This document shows, piece by piece, positions 37,809-50,495 of a DNA stretch of 64,000 bases. The translations under genes were made by a program, and so were the position numbers. The notes beneath the pieces are model-generated. The model saw only the letters and a list, made by a program, of their open reading frames with translations, made no database searches and had not been told where the DNA came from. The DNA is from Temnothorax longispinosus (taxonomy: Eukaryota > Arthropoda > Insecta > Hymenoptera > Formicidae), in NCBI RefSeq assembly GCF_030848805.1, contig NC_092363.1, positions 22,228,600 to 22,292,599 on the forward strand, given 5' to 3'. The first letter of the stretch is position 1. The number at the start of each line of letters is the position of its first letter.

Positions 37809-40800
37809 AATAATTGAAAATATAAGTTAAGAAAAATTTCCATATTTATATTTCTATTCTTGTTAATTAATTTTTTGCTAATTTAGAATGATACTTAAAA
37901 TGCGACAACATACCATGATCTCATTGATGCATCAATCCTTTTTTAGGTCAATGCTGCAATAAAGAGAATAGTAGTGCTCAAGAGAAAATACCGTGTCATA
38001 AAATGTTGAAAACTGAGTGCACTAAACGGTGAAATAACTGCATAATTTTGCTCAATTTGTCGAGAAATGTGTGCGAAGGGAAGACCCGATGTTAAATGAG
38101 ATACAAAACTATTACGCTTGCTTTCACTTGTAGAACTTTTGGCCAATGTAAATTCAACGTTTTCTTAATAGAATTTTAAAGAAAGTTTTAATTTGCAATT
38201 ACTTAGCATTGATATAAGAAATTTCTCCACTATTATCCTTAATTAATTTAAAAAGGATATAACTATATATATAAAACTTTCTAAAACCAATTTTGGGAAT
38301 TTGTAAGACTAATGTATCTTAATGTAAGAATCAGTAAATTTTTGTAAATAATAACTCGCATAAAATTCTTATTAAAACAAAATTTCAAATTTGTCAAAGA
38401 ATCTAGCTGAAAATAAAAAATTCCACAACTCTAAAGCACAGTATGCTTTGTAAGTAGTTTTATACAAAAGACTACAAAACAATGCGCGGATCATACGACA
38501 AGTTTTAATCACGTCGTCATTTAAACTTCGGTGACTAAGAGAAGACGATAAAAAAATCATGGTCGCGGTCTGTATCGGCGAGAAATTTAACCAGGTTTAT
38601 CGCGCGTCGCGCGGCATGATAATAAACCGGCCGTATTTTTCCCCGCAATGCCTGCATAGCCAATGGGATGCCGCAGACCGGATCGGTTTACGGTGAGCGA
38701 AAAGTTATGGCAATAATTATCGGGTTTTGTGCATTCGCCACTAGACTAGACGCGCCGATAGTTAACGAGCACTTCGCACATTCCATTTGCATCGACAACG
38801 CATGGGAAATGCTTCACAGGATAACCACGGTGTGTGTGATCGTCTCGCAGAGAGAGCCTCGCCTCCGAGTCTCGGCCGTGAGTTCTCCGCAAATATTTGA
38901 CGCCCGTAACGCAAGGCGTTCACGCGGCGCGAAATTGCGGATTCGCGCTCGAGAACGTCGATCCTGTGCCGCGAAGTCGATCTTGCGCCATTAGCCGTGA
39001 GAAAAATTTCCGTCAAGTACAGTTCTCACCCGTGAAAACTCAGGGAATCGGAAAATCAGTGTAACCGAAAGTACGACTGAATGAAGGAGAGAACTCTCAC
39101 ATTTATCATTCGAAGGCGCTGACTTTGCTGTTCAATGAATGTGTCCTTAACACGTTATGGCGTAATTGTGGGATGTCGCAGTCTCGTTATAATAATTGAA
39201 GATTCCGTTCAAGGAGAAAATATAAAAAAAATTAAAGATTTTAATTTAGCATTTTGTAAAAATGTAGAACTATATGTCAGAAAATTTATTATATTTAATG
39301 CAAAAATATAATTGCTTGTATATATTACTTACTGTTTAATAAAAGAGACTGCAAGTAGATTTTTTTCTAATTAATCACAAAGTATGCTAAAAATTTGCTA
39401 AATCTAATAACTCTAATAACTACTTTATTAAAAGTGATACATATGTTTCCTAATTTATAATTTTAATTATATCCTTCGCCTCTTTTCTTTAATAAAACCT
39501 GACATTTTGATTTACGTCCTTCGACTGAGTGCGTAAGAGATATGTTTCAAAGTTAATGCGTCACTCCTACATATTCAAGCTTTGTAAAGAAGAAAATGCT
39601 ACAACAAAGAAGTCACGTCGAGTTTGAGAGAAGGAGGTAATAGCGTGTGCATTGTTGTCCCTGCTTATACGAGAAGCCCGAGGAGAATGCGAGGGAAACC
39701 AGAGCGCGTTTCAGAACTGTACACCCTTCACAAAATGGTACTCTGGTTCCTCGTAACGGTCGTCTTTTAAATTTTAAATAAAGCCGGGTTTGCGCGAGAA
39801 TTCCGCCGTCCAGGCAGGTAGACAATGAATTTCTATCGTGGGTCAGTCTTGCCGTACCGAGAAGTCAGCTTGAGGCAGCGGGGGTGTTCCCATGGAATTA
39901 CCTTGCCCGAATTGGCCAGAATAATATTTTGAATCCCGCGGGGGATAAAATATTCGTCGTTTCGCGAAAGTCCGAACTCGGAATAAATTTTACGAGTGAG
40001 ACGCACTGAGATCGAAGGAGGAAAGGAGAGAAGCCGGACTACAATAACGAGGGTGAAGAAAGATGCGACCAAGAACGACGGAAAGAAGATCGGTTCATGT
40101 TTCGACGTGACGCCCATAGAGACGACGAAGATTATTGGGGAGAGTAAAGTCCAAGGATCAATTGGGCTTTGATCTTCGAGTTGACCTATTCGAATACTGT
40201 ATCTGATAAGGAGAGTATGTATTTGCTTAAAGCTTTGATCGAGATAACGTGAATTTCGAACTTCGAACGACCTGGTTCTTGCGTAAGCATCTTACATAAG
40301 ATCTTAAAATATATTATAAGCATAAATTTACATAAATAAAAAATATAAGAAATTAGAAATTGATATAAACTATATGTGGGCAAAATAAATTAAAATTAAA
40401 TATTTATGCGAGCAGATAAAATTAACAATGTCAAAATTGCAATGAAAAACAATATACATTTAAAATACATTCTGATTTTTACAAATGTAAATATATATAT
40501 GTATATCGGCAATAGTTGAACACTAAGAGGTCACGAAAAATTTTTCTTTATACATTAAATTAATATTAAGCGAAACTTAATTGCTTTCTTGTGATAAATA
40601 TATTAATTACAGTTGCTCATCGAAGTCATTCATTCAATTCAATCTCAGCTGCGTATCCATGCATGAAGATAATCCTCCACAATAGTAGAGATATCAAACA
40701 TCCTCCCATTTATAGCTATTGTGATAGCTATTGCGATAGCTATACTTTGAGGTCATAGCGATGGTTTATGCGACGGCAACCATCGGGAAACCGCAAAAGC

Positions 40801-43329
40801 GGATGAGAATTTTTGTGTCGAGATTTTATAGATTCTTCGCAAGCCGCAGTCACTGTCTCGGAAAATAGGTTCTTAAACAAAGGTCGGTGCGCACGCGGGC
40901 GTCATTCTATACCTACGAAATTCCATTTTCCGCTGTAACACTGGAAAAACTTGGCGACAGTGTAATATTGGTATCGATAAAAGTCAGCCATTTTTCGATG
41001 CTGCACAAGAGAATTTTGTCGATTTCATTTCTTTTTAGGTTTTTTTTTTATATATGTTCATCTATAATCAATTTTAAATAAAATTAGATTTCTGCTGCTT
41101 TAAAAGAATTCCGCGACACAAAGATGTCATTCGTGAGAATTAGTTGAAAATAATTATTACTAGTCAGATTAGTATGCCAAATTAAACAAAACAGAATTAG
41201 TATAATGTAGTAATTTTATGATAATATACTGTGTTTTACAATAATATTCAGAGGACAATTTTTATTCATAAAAATAATAATCATAGTAATTCATAAATTA
41301 GTAGACCCAACTCCCTTTTTATGCAGTAGGTAGATTACGTTTCGCGTAAGAAATCGTGTAAAAAATGATGCTATCAGAAAGATTGAACTGAAACAATTGC
41401 GCAGAACTTTAAACTTCTAGCTTAATACGCACACCCTCTTTGGTTGAAGGTATATGATTTTTATTTTTATAAAAGAGGAGAAATATGCGCACGCGTTGCT
41501 TTATATTGAAAACTGTTTACATGACTGATTGTGAGGTTAGAGAGAATAAGAGTGGACAAACAACGCGTGAAAGATAATCGAATCATGACTGACAATAACA
41601 ATCGAGTGGTTGAAATATGATATTGGAGCTACAACGAGATGATTGAAAAATATAGCCTGTGTAGGGCTATTACTCGCATTCTTAACATGATAATATGGGG
41701 GACACGTGTCTGATGCCGGAAACAAATAATTATAAAACAAAAAAATTAAATTATAAAAAGTAAATTATAAAACAAATTTAAATATAAGAAAATAAAACGA
41801 GAAATTGCAAATGTTTTGAATTAACTGATATATTGTCTTATACAATTATACTTATGTTAGTTATCTCAGTATCTCCAAAGATCAATATGAAATACATTCA
41901 AATAACAGATTAGTTATAAAATTTCGTAATTTTAACAATACACTCTCTTTCGTCATTTTAGCAAAAACTTATAATTTAACAAAACATTAATGATAGATAG
42001 CTTTTCAGTAATCTGATACCGAATGTTGTACATGATACAACGCATTCTAACAGCGCCAGCGTGTAGTGTGAATTCTTATGCGTTCTTAAGATTGTAAGCT
42101 GACTAGTACTAGCATTAATCTAGCTATGCGGTAACGTAATAACATGATAAAGCCCATAGATTCTGTCTGCCAAGGGTCAAACCGGGTCCCGACGGTACAT
42201 ACAGCAAACGTTTGATTTGTGAGTTCGAGGTTTCGGGGCTAATAAGTAGTTCAGAGACACAACGTCGACCACAGTAGTTCTACCCGATGATAAAGCGGAC
42301 GTGGCTTCCGACTTAAAGTCGACAGACGATGATCGATTATCTTGCATCAAAGCTTGACAAGAAGCGAATAAAGCACGAGTTGTGAACATAAATGATAAAC
42401 AATGCTTTTTTGCTTTCATAAACAAGGAAATCTCTTATTTCGTGGATATTACAGGCCCAATTTAAACGTAATATTTCTATTCTCTTGAGAAATGAAGAAA
42501 AAATAAATCTTTATTCGAGATTTTGTTCAGACGCAAACAATTGCCTCTAATATATTCTTGCATACTATCCTTCCGCTGAGAAAGTATTACTAAGATTTTT
42601 ATCAAGCTTCTAAGTGCCGTGAGTTCAAGATAACGCCCGCAAAGATAAACGAGCGGCGGGAGAAATTCGATGAATCATAACATATCATTTTCTTTACAAC
42701 GCTGTACCGGCAAAATTGACTTTTGATAAGATCGATCGACAACCTAGACAAACTGCTCGGGACTCGCAATTTCGCAAAGAATTTTTGTTTATTTTCATAA
42801 AAATTTCGGTTAGATCGTATCGTATACATACCCATCGGATTGTCTATATATTTAAATTATATAATCAAAAATTTAAAGTATACTTGCAATTTCCTGAAAT
42901 AATATTCTGAGCTTTCTCTTGCAATATGACTTTAATTTTACTCACCCTATTTGCTTGATATATGATTATAAAGCCTTCTCTTAATATTAATTGTTTATAA
43001 AACCTTATTTCATTACTTTTCCTCGCGTTTATATAACGATTTATATATTTGGAACATTAAAAGTTGCAAAATTTGATACGTTTCTCGTACTTCTTTTAAA
43101 TACAGAGAAAATAAAGAAATCTTATATTTAACGAACAATCAATTTGTCCCGAACTGTGACTTATCGCGCGCCGATGTTCACACAGTCGTCTAATGCGCGA
43201 CAAGCGAATTAGACGCGGCGGGAATTTACAAATTAATCATCCCCGAATGCCGGGCATTCATGCATAATCGTGCCGAGTCGCGCTCGCTTAAAGGCGAACG
43301 ATCCTGAATACGTCACCACTTTCCAGTCG

Positions 43330-43404
43330 CTGGGGGAACATACGAGATCCAATTACCGCCGCGGTGAGGATGCGTAATTAACATCTTTGATGATGTTCCC
43401 CCAG
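43330..43404. other. Perfect 12-bp inverted repeat in a CpG-rich patch
   Basis: The sequence ctgggggaacat (43330-43341) recurs exactly inverted as atgttcccccag (43393-43404), 51 bp apart. It lies in a CpG-rich patch at 43140-43690. It could be a paired protein-binding site, a small foldback element or chance. Confidence 0.7.
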
Positions 43405-44879
43405 AATTACCAATGCGCGCTCGATCAGGCTCCCCCTTCATGTATGTACGCGAGGAGACCGAAATTTAATTAATCACGCGATGTAATTGCCGCGGGAGTC
43501 TCGCGCCCGAGACCGGAATAATCAAAACGCATTCTGCAATCGCGCGATTTCAATGGTTCGGAGCACATCCACCGCGGATTTCCGGCGATTGTTATGTCCC
43601 CGCGCGTTACCGCACTCTGCGAGGGAGGCAAACTTTACGAGCGCGCGTGATGTATTTTCCAAATTACGCTCGAAGGACAAGCGAGTTTGATGAACTCATA
43701 TACATAACACAGTAGTTGTGCCAACGGCAACAGTTTCAGCTAAATAAGCTTGACTTAATGATTTGCTGTCTCTTTCTATATAAATTATAGCTTCATCTAC
43801 AATATAGATTAATTAGTTTTAAAGAAATCTTCATTTTCCGTCTATTACTAGTTCTAAATAATATCAATGCTGTCGGTTTTTAAATGTCGTCATAAAATGA
43901 TGAAATATTTATTTGTTTTTGTCTGCAATTATATTTGCTGAATAAATAACTATTATTTTAATGAAACGGTAAAAGAAAGATATCGAACATTGCAATTTCG
44001 ATGAAATTATTCTGCGGTAAATTACTATAGGTGCACGGCATCGCTTCACGAATTATTCGGATTGTTATTGGTTTTCACCCAGGCAAAAGAAAAACAGGGT
44101 AATCTTACAGCCGATTACCAAGAATGGAAAAATCGAAGGCGAGAAAACAACGGGAGAGACAAAGAGAAACGGTGTTGGGATCTCGTCAAGACTTAACGAA
44201 TTTATTTAGGTCTGCCTAATTGGATTGCTTTAAATCCCATTCGTTTCTATCGGAATCTACGTGATCCACTTTATATCTGTGTAACTGTGTGTCAATTACC
44301 GATATCCTATTTACACATGTAAGTGTTTATCGATCGAGTAATCAAATATTACCAATAAACCGTCGACTTTATCACGTCTTGTTTAATTTAAAATCTTTGC
44401 GTTAATTGAAAGGTTTATTCTTGCGTTAAGATAACGCAATGGCTAACACTATCAAGAATAAAACATTTCAAGGGTCCATCGCAGGGGAATTTGCATATGC
44501 AAATAGCCGTGAAACTATGAGCAATTAAACTTTCGCTACAATACATCATTTTGTCTGATATTTATTCAACAATCTCGGATTTTTACGATTTTTAAATCTA
44601 CATTTAAATCTACAGTTAATTGAATATTTTTATGCATCGCCGTGCTAAACAAAATTATGTAAATATATTTCAATTCCAAATTAATATTGTTAATACAGAA
44701 ATTCGTTAGTAAATCTCGATTTTCGCAAAGTTCCATCTTTAGGACAAAGTCGTTATCGCTATTGTATAACTTTTATGTTATAATAATCATGACATCTTAA
44801 TTTTTCGAGAGAACTAAAATGTAACCCAACGCATCTCAAAAGATATCTTAATAATCTTTATTTGAAATACATTTCAGTG

Positions 44880-45089
44880 CACTGCAAATCCAAGTGTGTT
44901 ATGTTAGCTGAAGCTCTTTTAAATCACGTCATTTAACACGATTAAACGTATTAACTTTTAATTTAATACAATTAAACGTGTTAAATAATGTAATTTAACA
45001 CGTAAAAAACCATGTAAAAAGAGCTTAAGTCTAGTGTGTTATTTTTAGACGTTTATGCGTGTGGAAATGACACACTTAGATTTGCAGTG
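44880..45089. mobile_element. 210-bp MITE with ~20-bp terminal inverted repeats
   Basis: The left end cactgcaaatccaagtgtgt is matched by cactgcaaatctaagtgtgt read inward from the right end. A second inverted pair lies inside (agctcttttaaatcacg region against the catgtaaaaagagct region), and the centre is an imperfect palindrome around taaacgtgttaaat. There is no coding capacity. Target duplication is unclear. Confidence 0.75.
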
Positions 45090-45259
45090 TGAACAATGTC
45101 CATTCAATATCAGAAAAAAGATTGAAAATTTAATAGTATATTGTGCACCAAGGGGCGAAAATAGCGTTTTTCAGATGAGTGTGAAGTTTGGCGCCCGAGC
45201 CGAAGGCGAGGGCAGCAAATCAAAAGAGTCTGAAAAAGCTTTCGACCCGAGATGCACAC

Positions 45260-45489
45260 GATATTTTTCACAACATTTTTACGGAAAGTTCGACCTCCAT
45301 GCCTAGAGAGGGGCGAGAGTGGTCAATTTTACGCCAGGGCGGCATAGCGGGCGGAAAGTAACCACTTTCCTCCCTAGTGGTTACTTTCCGCCCGCTTATG
45401 CCGCCCTGGCGCGAAATTGACCGCTTTCGCCCCTCTCTACAGGCATGGAAAGTCGAACTTTCCGTGGAGGTGTTGTGAAAAAGTATTAA
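45260..45489. mobile_element. 230-bp GC-rich palindrome, probable foldback element
   Basis: Arms of about 112 bp meet near 45372. Shared blocks are gcgggcggaaagtaaccact, gccagggcggcat, gagaggggcga and acggaaagttcga. The arms differ by a few substitutions and short indels. The interior is GC-rich, unlike the AT-rich flanks. It lies 170 bp from the MITE at 44880-45089 in the same orientation of decay. No coding capacity. Confidence 0.8.
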
Positions 45490-45995
45490 ATCTTTTTATA
45501 TAAAAAAGAATATCATAATCTGTGCAGAAGTCTTTTGTAGATATAGAGAGCAATTTACGAATCGATAATATCGGCCGGCTTATTATACATACACGTCCTT
45601 TACTCGCCTTTTATCAAGATCATCTTTTGAGAAGCGCTGAGTTACATTTTAGTTCTCTCGAAAAATTAGGAAGATGTCACGGTTACTACGACATTAAAGT
45701 TATACAATGGCGATAACGATTTTATCCGCTAAGAATGGAACTCTGGTGAAAATCGACTCCACTATTTTGGATCTTTCTTTTTTTTTAATTCCTTATCTCA
45801 ACGCACCGCGAATGGGCGTCACGTGCCTCGTTGCCCAGAAATAACCGTGATAAAACTCACGAAGACAAAACGGAAAACGCCGCGGGGAAAACTTTCCCGC
45901 GAGAGATAACTTCGTCCTGGCGCCGGCTGAATATACATTCAAGTTTTGAAACACGCGAAAAGTAATTTCGAGCGTTACTGCGATTCTGGACCCGC

Positions 45996-46021
45996 GCTGC
46001 GGGCGAAGGCTGGCCCGCAGC
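45996..46021. other. GC-rich 9-bp stem hairpin
   Basis: The arms gctgcgggc and gcccgcagc are perfect inverted copies with an 8-nt loop, within a CpG-rich patch (45810-46240). Function unknown. Confidence 0.6.
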
Positions 46022-49000
46022 AGGACGAATTACCGGCAGGTTAATTGTGAGATGGTCAGAGGGAAAGCACATCGCGCCGCTGATGTACCACAACCCTAAA
46101 ATTGAATTATGTCATCCCCGCATAAATATGCATGAGATATGTCCTTCTGGCGCTTCCTAGATGCGGCTCGCTAAAAACTCTCGAACAGATGGAAATTTAC
46201 GATTCGCGGGACGGTCGACGAGAAAAACGCGCGTAAAAAAAAACACGCTGTCACGAATTGATAAGGAATATGGAATCTGTCCGTTTTACATCAATACATT
46301 TAAGCATTTACCCAGGATTTGGATTAGTTTGTGTGATTAATCAACATCAAAAGATATCGTATAGCTTATAACAATTGTAACAGGGATCAAATTTATGATC
46401 CCCAAATTGAAATTCGGAAATCTGTTTTTAAATTCTATTAATTTGTGATGCAAGCCTTCCTTGAATTCGTCGGCTTTGATTGTCTTTTCTAAGTCTTTAA
46501 GTTTTAGGGAGAGTGGAGATGGATCTTGATTTAAATTAATCGCTTATTTGATTCGGAATCTGATCCGTTTTAGCTAAACTCGTTTACCTTCTCTTCAGAA
46601 TATTTCAATTTTAATTTAAACAGCTTCCTGAAAATTAATTATTTCAGTTGAAGCATTTCTTGGTTGTGACAGATTTTGTTTATACTATTAGGTATATCCG
46701 ACTTTTCATAAATTTGAATTTCCAATTTCAAGATAAAATTTTAAACTTCGATATCAAGTTGAAAAATTACCTTTATTCGACGATCCCAAAATTTTTCTAG
46801 AATATGTTGAGATTTCGCTTAAGTGTAAAGACTGATCGACTTAAGAAATCGAGAACTGGGAAAGTCACTACGGCATTTCTGCGCACTAATTTATACTCAA
46901 GTAGCCAGAACCCCCCGTGCGAGAGCTTCTCACCATTTCCTATCCATTCTTGTAGAGGAGGGTCTCGGGATGTAATTCTATGCTCGTCCGACCGGCGACC
47001 TGGCCGTTGCCTATATACCGTATCGGAAATCGGATAAATAATCGATATTACTCTACTGATATCTGCATTCCTTAAACTTAACCTATCTATCATTTGGAAA
47101 TATTCTAAATTTAAAATTCGTCCGCAAGTGACGCATGCATTGTCCGCCGCGATTTTTAATCAGAAACATTTCTTTTTCTAGATTTCCATCGACGTGTTTT
47201 TATGTCAACTTATCATTTCTAATTAAGCAGCTTATTTTAGAAAGAGACTTGATCCATTATTGCAGGTTTCAAATTAAAGGCAAATCTTGTTCTCTCTCCC
47301 TCTCTTCTTTCTCTCATATCATAAAAAGATATGTCTGCAGTAGCATAAATTTAATTAATGTAATTAATTAACGAAGTTAACCATGAGCACTTTATTTCGC
47401 ACGAATTGCTTCGTTTGAGAATAAAGGTATAAGAAGTACTTTGATCTTTTTCGATATTTCAATCTATCTGCTTTTTGCCTCGCGTCTTCTTAATTTAAGA
47501 GTATTGCGAAATAACTGATTGATAGGAATTTATAAATTAGATACCAATGATATCAATCCACTCACAACTTAACGATCGAAATCCGACATCAGATAAAAGA
47601 ACAGTAGTAGTATACTTTCTGGTAGCAGTACACCACGAGAATCGTCGTTTCTTTTTTGGCTTCAGATCAGTAAAACTTTTTGCCGCGATCGATAGCTAAA
47701 AGGGAAGACTCGCGTCGGCCGATTGCCAAGCGACTCCCAGCAATTCTGGAATCGAAAAAGCTGTGACGTCGAAAGGCGCTTTCAAGATTCCATGACGTGG
47801 CTTTACGGCTGCAAGCTACGAACTTAATGGCAAACATATTTTAGATTTTTCTGTGACGAAAAGTAGAATAAAAGAACCGTTGTTTGCTACTCATCTCGCT
47901 GTTTGTCCGGAGAACTCATTATTACAATACAGAAGAGTAATAGTTTCGTCTCAAAATAAATTCATTGAAAATGCAAGTGAAGAACTTGGCGATGAGGGAA
48001 TTTCCCGGACAAGTTATAAATAGCTCGGAAAACTCAGAAAATCGTATAATGCTGGACGCGAAGCGTACGTCGTCACAAGAAGCGGAACCGTGACGAAGCG
48101 CGCGTGTCAACAGGCGACAGAGGATATTTTCTCTTCTCTCACCTTCGTATAGTTCCTGACACAATTAACTGCAGCAGACTGAAATCGAATTAGTTCGTAT
48201 CGGATGCTGCTTAATTTCGCTGGCTTGGCTGTACATCGATAGCTATTGCAGTTTTCCCGGACCGAGTCCGGCAACGATCGAGTTTTTACAGGTCGAATGA
48301 AGTTGAAGCTCTGCTTCTTGTCTTTGTTTGTCTCTCGCGCGTCTCCCTATTTTTCTCTTCCCTTCTCTCCCTTAGTTGACACTTCTCGTACGGCAGTATA
48401 AAATATCTCTCTCTCTCGGTTAATGCGGGTCACGAGTCGGAAATGTGGGTCGTGTGTATGCGCGAAAACAAGGAGACGTTTCGAAGACAACCGCGCGCCC
48501 GCGTTTATTTCGGTAAATGAGAACCGAATGATTTTGCCCGAAGGAAGAAAGAGGGATATATGATCTCGCGATAAGTGCTCCAGAGCGCGCAGCGTATCCT
48601 GGATATACCTTTATTGGCCGATAAGAGATGAGATTCTCCCCAAGCCAAGCATTTTACTGAAAATTCGTTTGGCCGCATTAGACGTGTTTTATATATACGA
48701 TCTTATACGCTTATTCGTTTTTACGATAAAGAGATATCTGTAGGAATTAAATTGAACATGAAGTTCTGTGGTCTATTTGCAGTATTTGCACATTTATTTG
48801 TGCAAAAACAGTAGAAAAAATATTTATAGATATTAAATATAAAAAAACAAATGAATGATGAAATTTTTCTATCGTTTATAAAATTGAAGCTTAGTGCGCG
48901 GAAGGGCTTCTTTTTCTCTTGCAATTCAACTTCTGATATCGTGACATTTATGACAATGAAAAATCGATTGCAAAAGGAAGTCCTGCGAGTGAAGAAAAGT

Positions 49001-49378
49001 GCGGTAGTTCCGAGACACATATTGTACGTTTTCAGGTACAGATATCTATAAAATTCAGATATAGTCACTGTTCCCAGTCTCTCTCCTATTTTCTCACTTT
49101 TCTTTCAATAAAATGTGCGCGCAACTGAAGCCCGACGAAAGAATAAACAAGCAATATCGCGTTCACCCGGATAGGTATTTTACGCCTCTTCGAAATATCT
49201 AGATACCGTGCTTGGCCAAATTGGTTTAAGTGAATAAAAATGGTCAAAAAAATTGAACGAAGACTGAATTAAAATAGAAATGTAACCGCTTTTGAATAGA
49301 ACGATTTAACGAGGTCTATTTTGAAATTTTACGGCGCTGTTTAAAATTTATGGCTGATCGACAGCCAAAGAAATGGAA

Positions 49379-49470
49379 TCTTTTTATAAAGACCGTATTT
49401 TCAAACCAATATTGTTACAAAAACCGTATTTTCAAAACCAATATTTTTATAAAGACCGTATTTATAAAAT
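49379..49470. repeat. Short tandem repeat, about three ~30-bp units
   Basis: Three units share (a/t)aaagaccgtatttt or aaaaccgtattttcaaa followed by ccaatatt. The units diverge by small changes. The open frame through them has no recognisable domain. Confidence 0.75.
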
Positions 49471-50293
49471 AATAAATAAAATAGAGTTGCAAGTTATCAA
49501 TATCTATAAAAGTCAGCAATTTAATTCAATTCAATTTAAATCAATTTTTGAAATGTTAAAATTTAAGAATTTGCATCAATCTATATTCTATCAGCAAAAA
49601 GAATGTTTAAAGCGATCAAGTTTTATTTCAAATAAAATTTATTAAATCAAATAATTGATAATAAAATAAGTCTTATAATAAAATGCCGAAAAGATAAGAT
49701 TTCATCCTTGATCAATCCAGTTTTGTCACCACAATGTCATCATGTCAGTGACCAACTGAATTAATCAAAGGAATCATTGGCAAAGATCGCTTCTACTATT
49801 CCATAATTATTGAGACAATAATTGGACGTTCAATTAGTGTTCGGCCTCTAGTTACACACGAAGGATCATTAAGGCCTAACTAGAGTAACTGGATTTCAAT
49901 GAAAGCCGGGAGCGGAACACGAGATTTCACGGAAAATGGAAATATCTGAGATTCGCGCGTTCTTCATTAATAACAACAACTCCTAACGTGATCTAATAAT
50001 GACCAGATTTCTGCTCTGTACTTAACATATTTTGTTAACCGGAATTGTATGGATCATTAAGAGGAATTTTTGTTTAACATGCACTTGGAACTAATAATTC
50101 TCACATCTTGCTACAAGATTGTGCTAAATATTTTATACTATTCGTTAAATTCGAACATTTATATATTAAAATGGGATTAGTACACTCGAATGACAGGACG
50201 ATTTCGGGATTTCAAGACCGTTCCGTTCTAATAACTAGTACAAAATTGGAACGCGTGTGTTCGACAGCTAAATGAGACGATTCTCTTGTGCAG

Positions 50294-50495
50294 GTTCAGC
50301 GGTAGCGATGATCGGAGCTAATCTGAGATTCGGCATCGGCGCTTCCGGGAATGTCACGTCCAACGCCACCAAGGTGTTCCAGTGTCACCCCGGTGGTGTG
50401 ACTGAGGCCACCGTCATATTTAGCCTCGGTGCACTGGGGATGGGGGCGAATATCATCCTCATGACGTTGATACTGGCGAAGCGACAGCTGCGCAG
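50294..50495 (+). CDS. Receptor exon A: extracellular N-terminus and TM1
   Basis: The acceptor is ctcttgtgcag before 50294, entered in phase 1. The donor is cgcag|gtacg, leaving a codon split after two bases. The exon encodes a short N-terminus with two glycosylation motifs and one cysteine (C26), then TM1 from about residue 31 to 57 with the conserved asparagine N48. If no upstream coding exon exists, the ATG at 50308 is the start. An ATG at 50272 is also in frame, but using it would require ignoring the acceptor. Confidence 0.85.

Larger units (their letters stand above)
30693..50293 (+). other. Putative 19.6-kb first intron, or upstream non-coding DNA
   Basis: No supportable exon on either strand. 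The interval holds a piggyBac-type MITE (34038-34389), a Penelope-style foldback (34448-34712), a large palindrome (35437-35769), a MITE (44880-45089), another large palindrome (45260-45489) and small repeats. CpG-rich patches lie near 33400-33850, 38560-39060, 39600-40130, 43140-43690, 45810-46240 and 47680-48560. These patches are candidate regulatory modules, judged by composition only. Confidence 0.35.

Noticed and set aside
45055..45306. 83-codon plus-strand frame
   Set aside because: It runs through the end of one MITE and into a palindrome, so it is repeat sequence.
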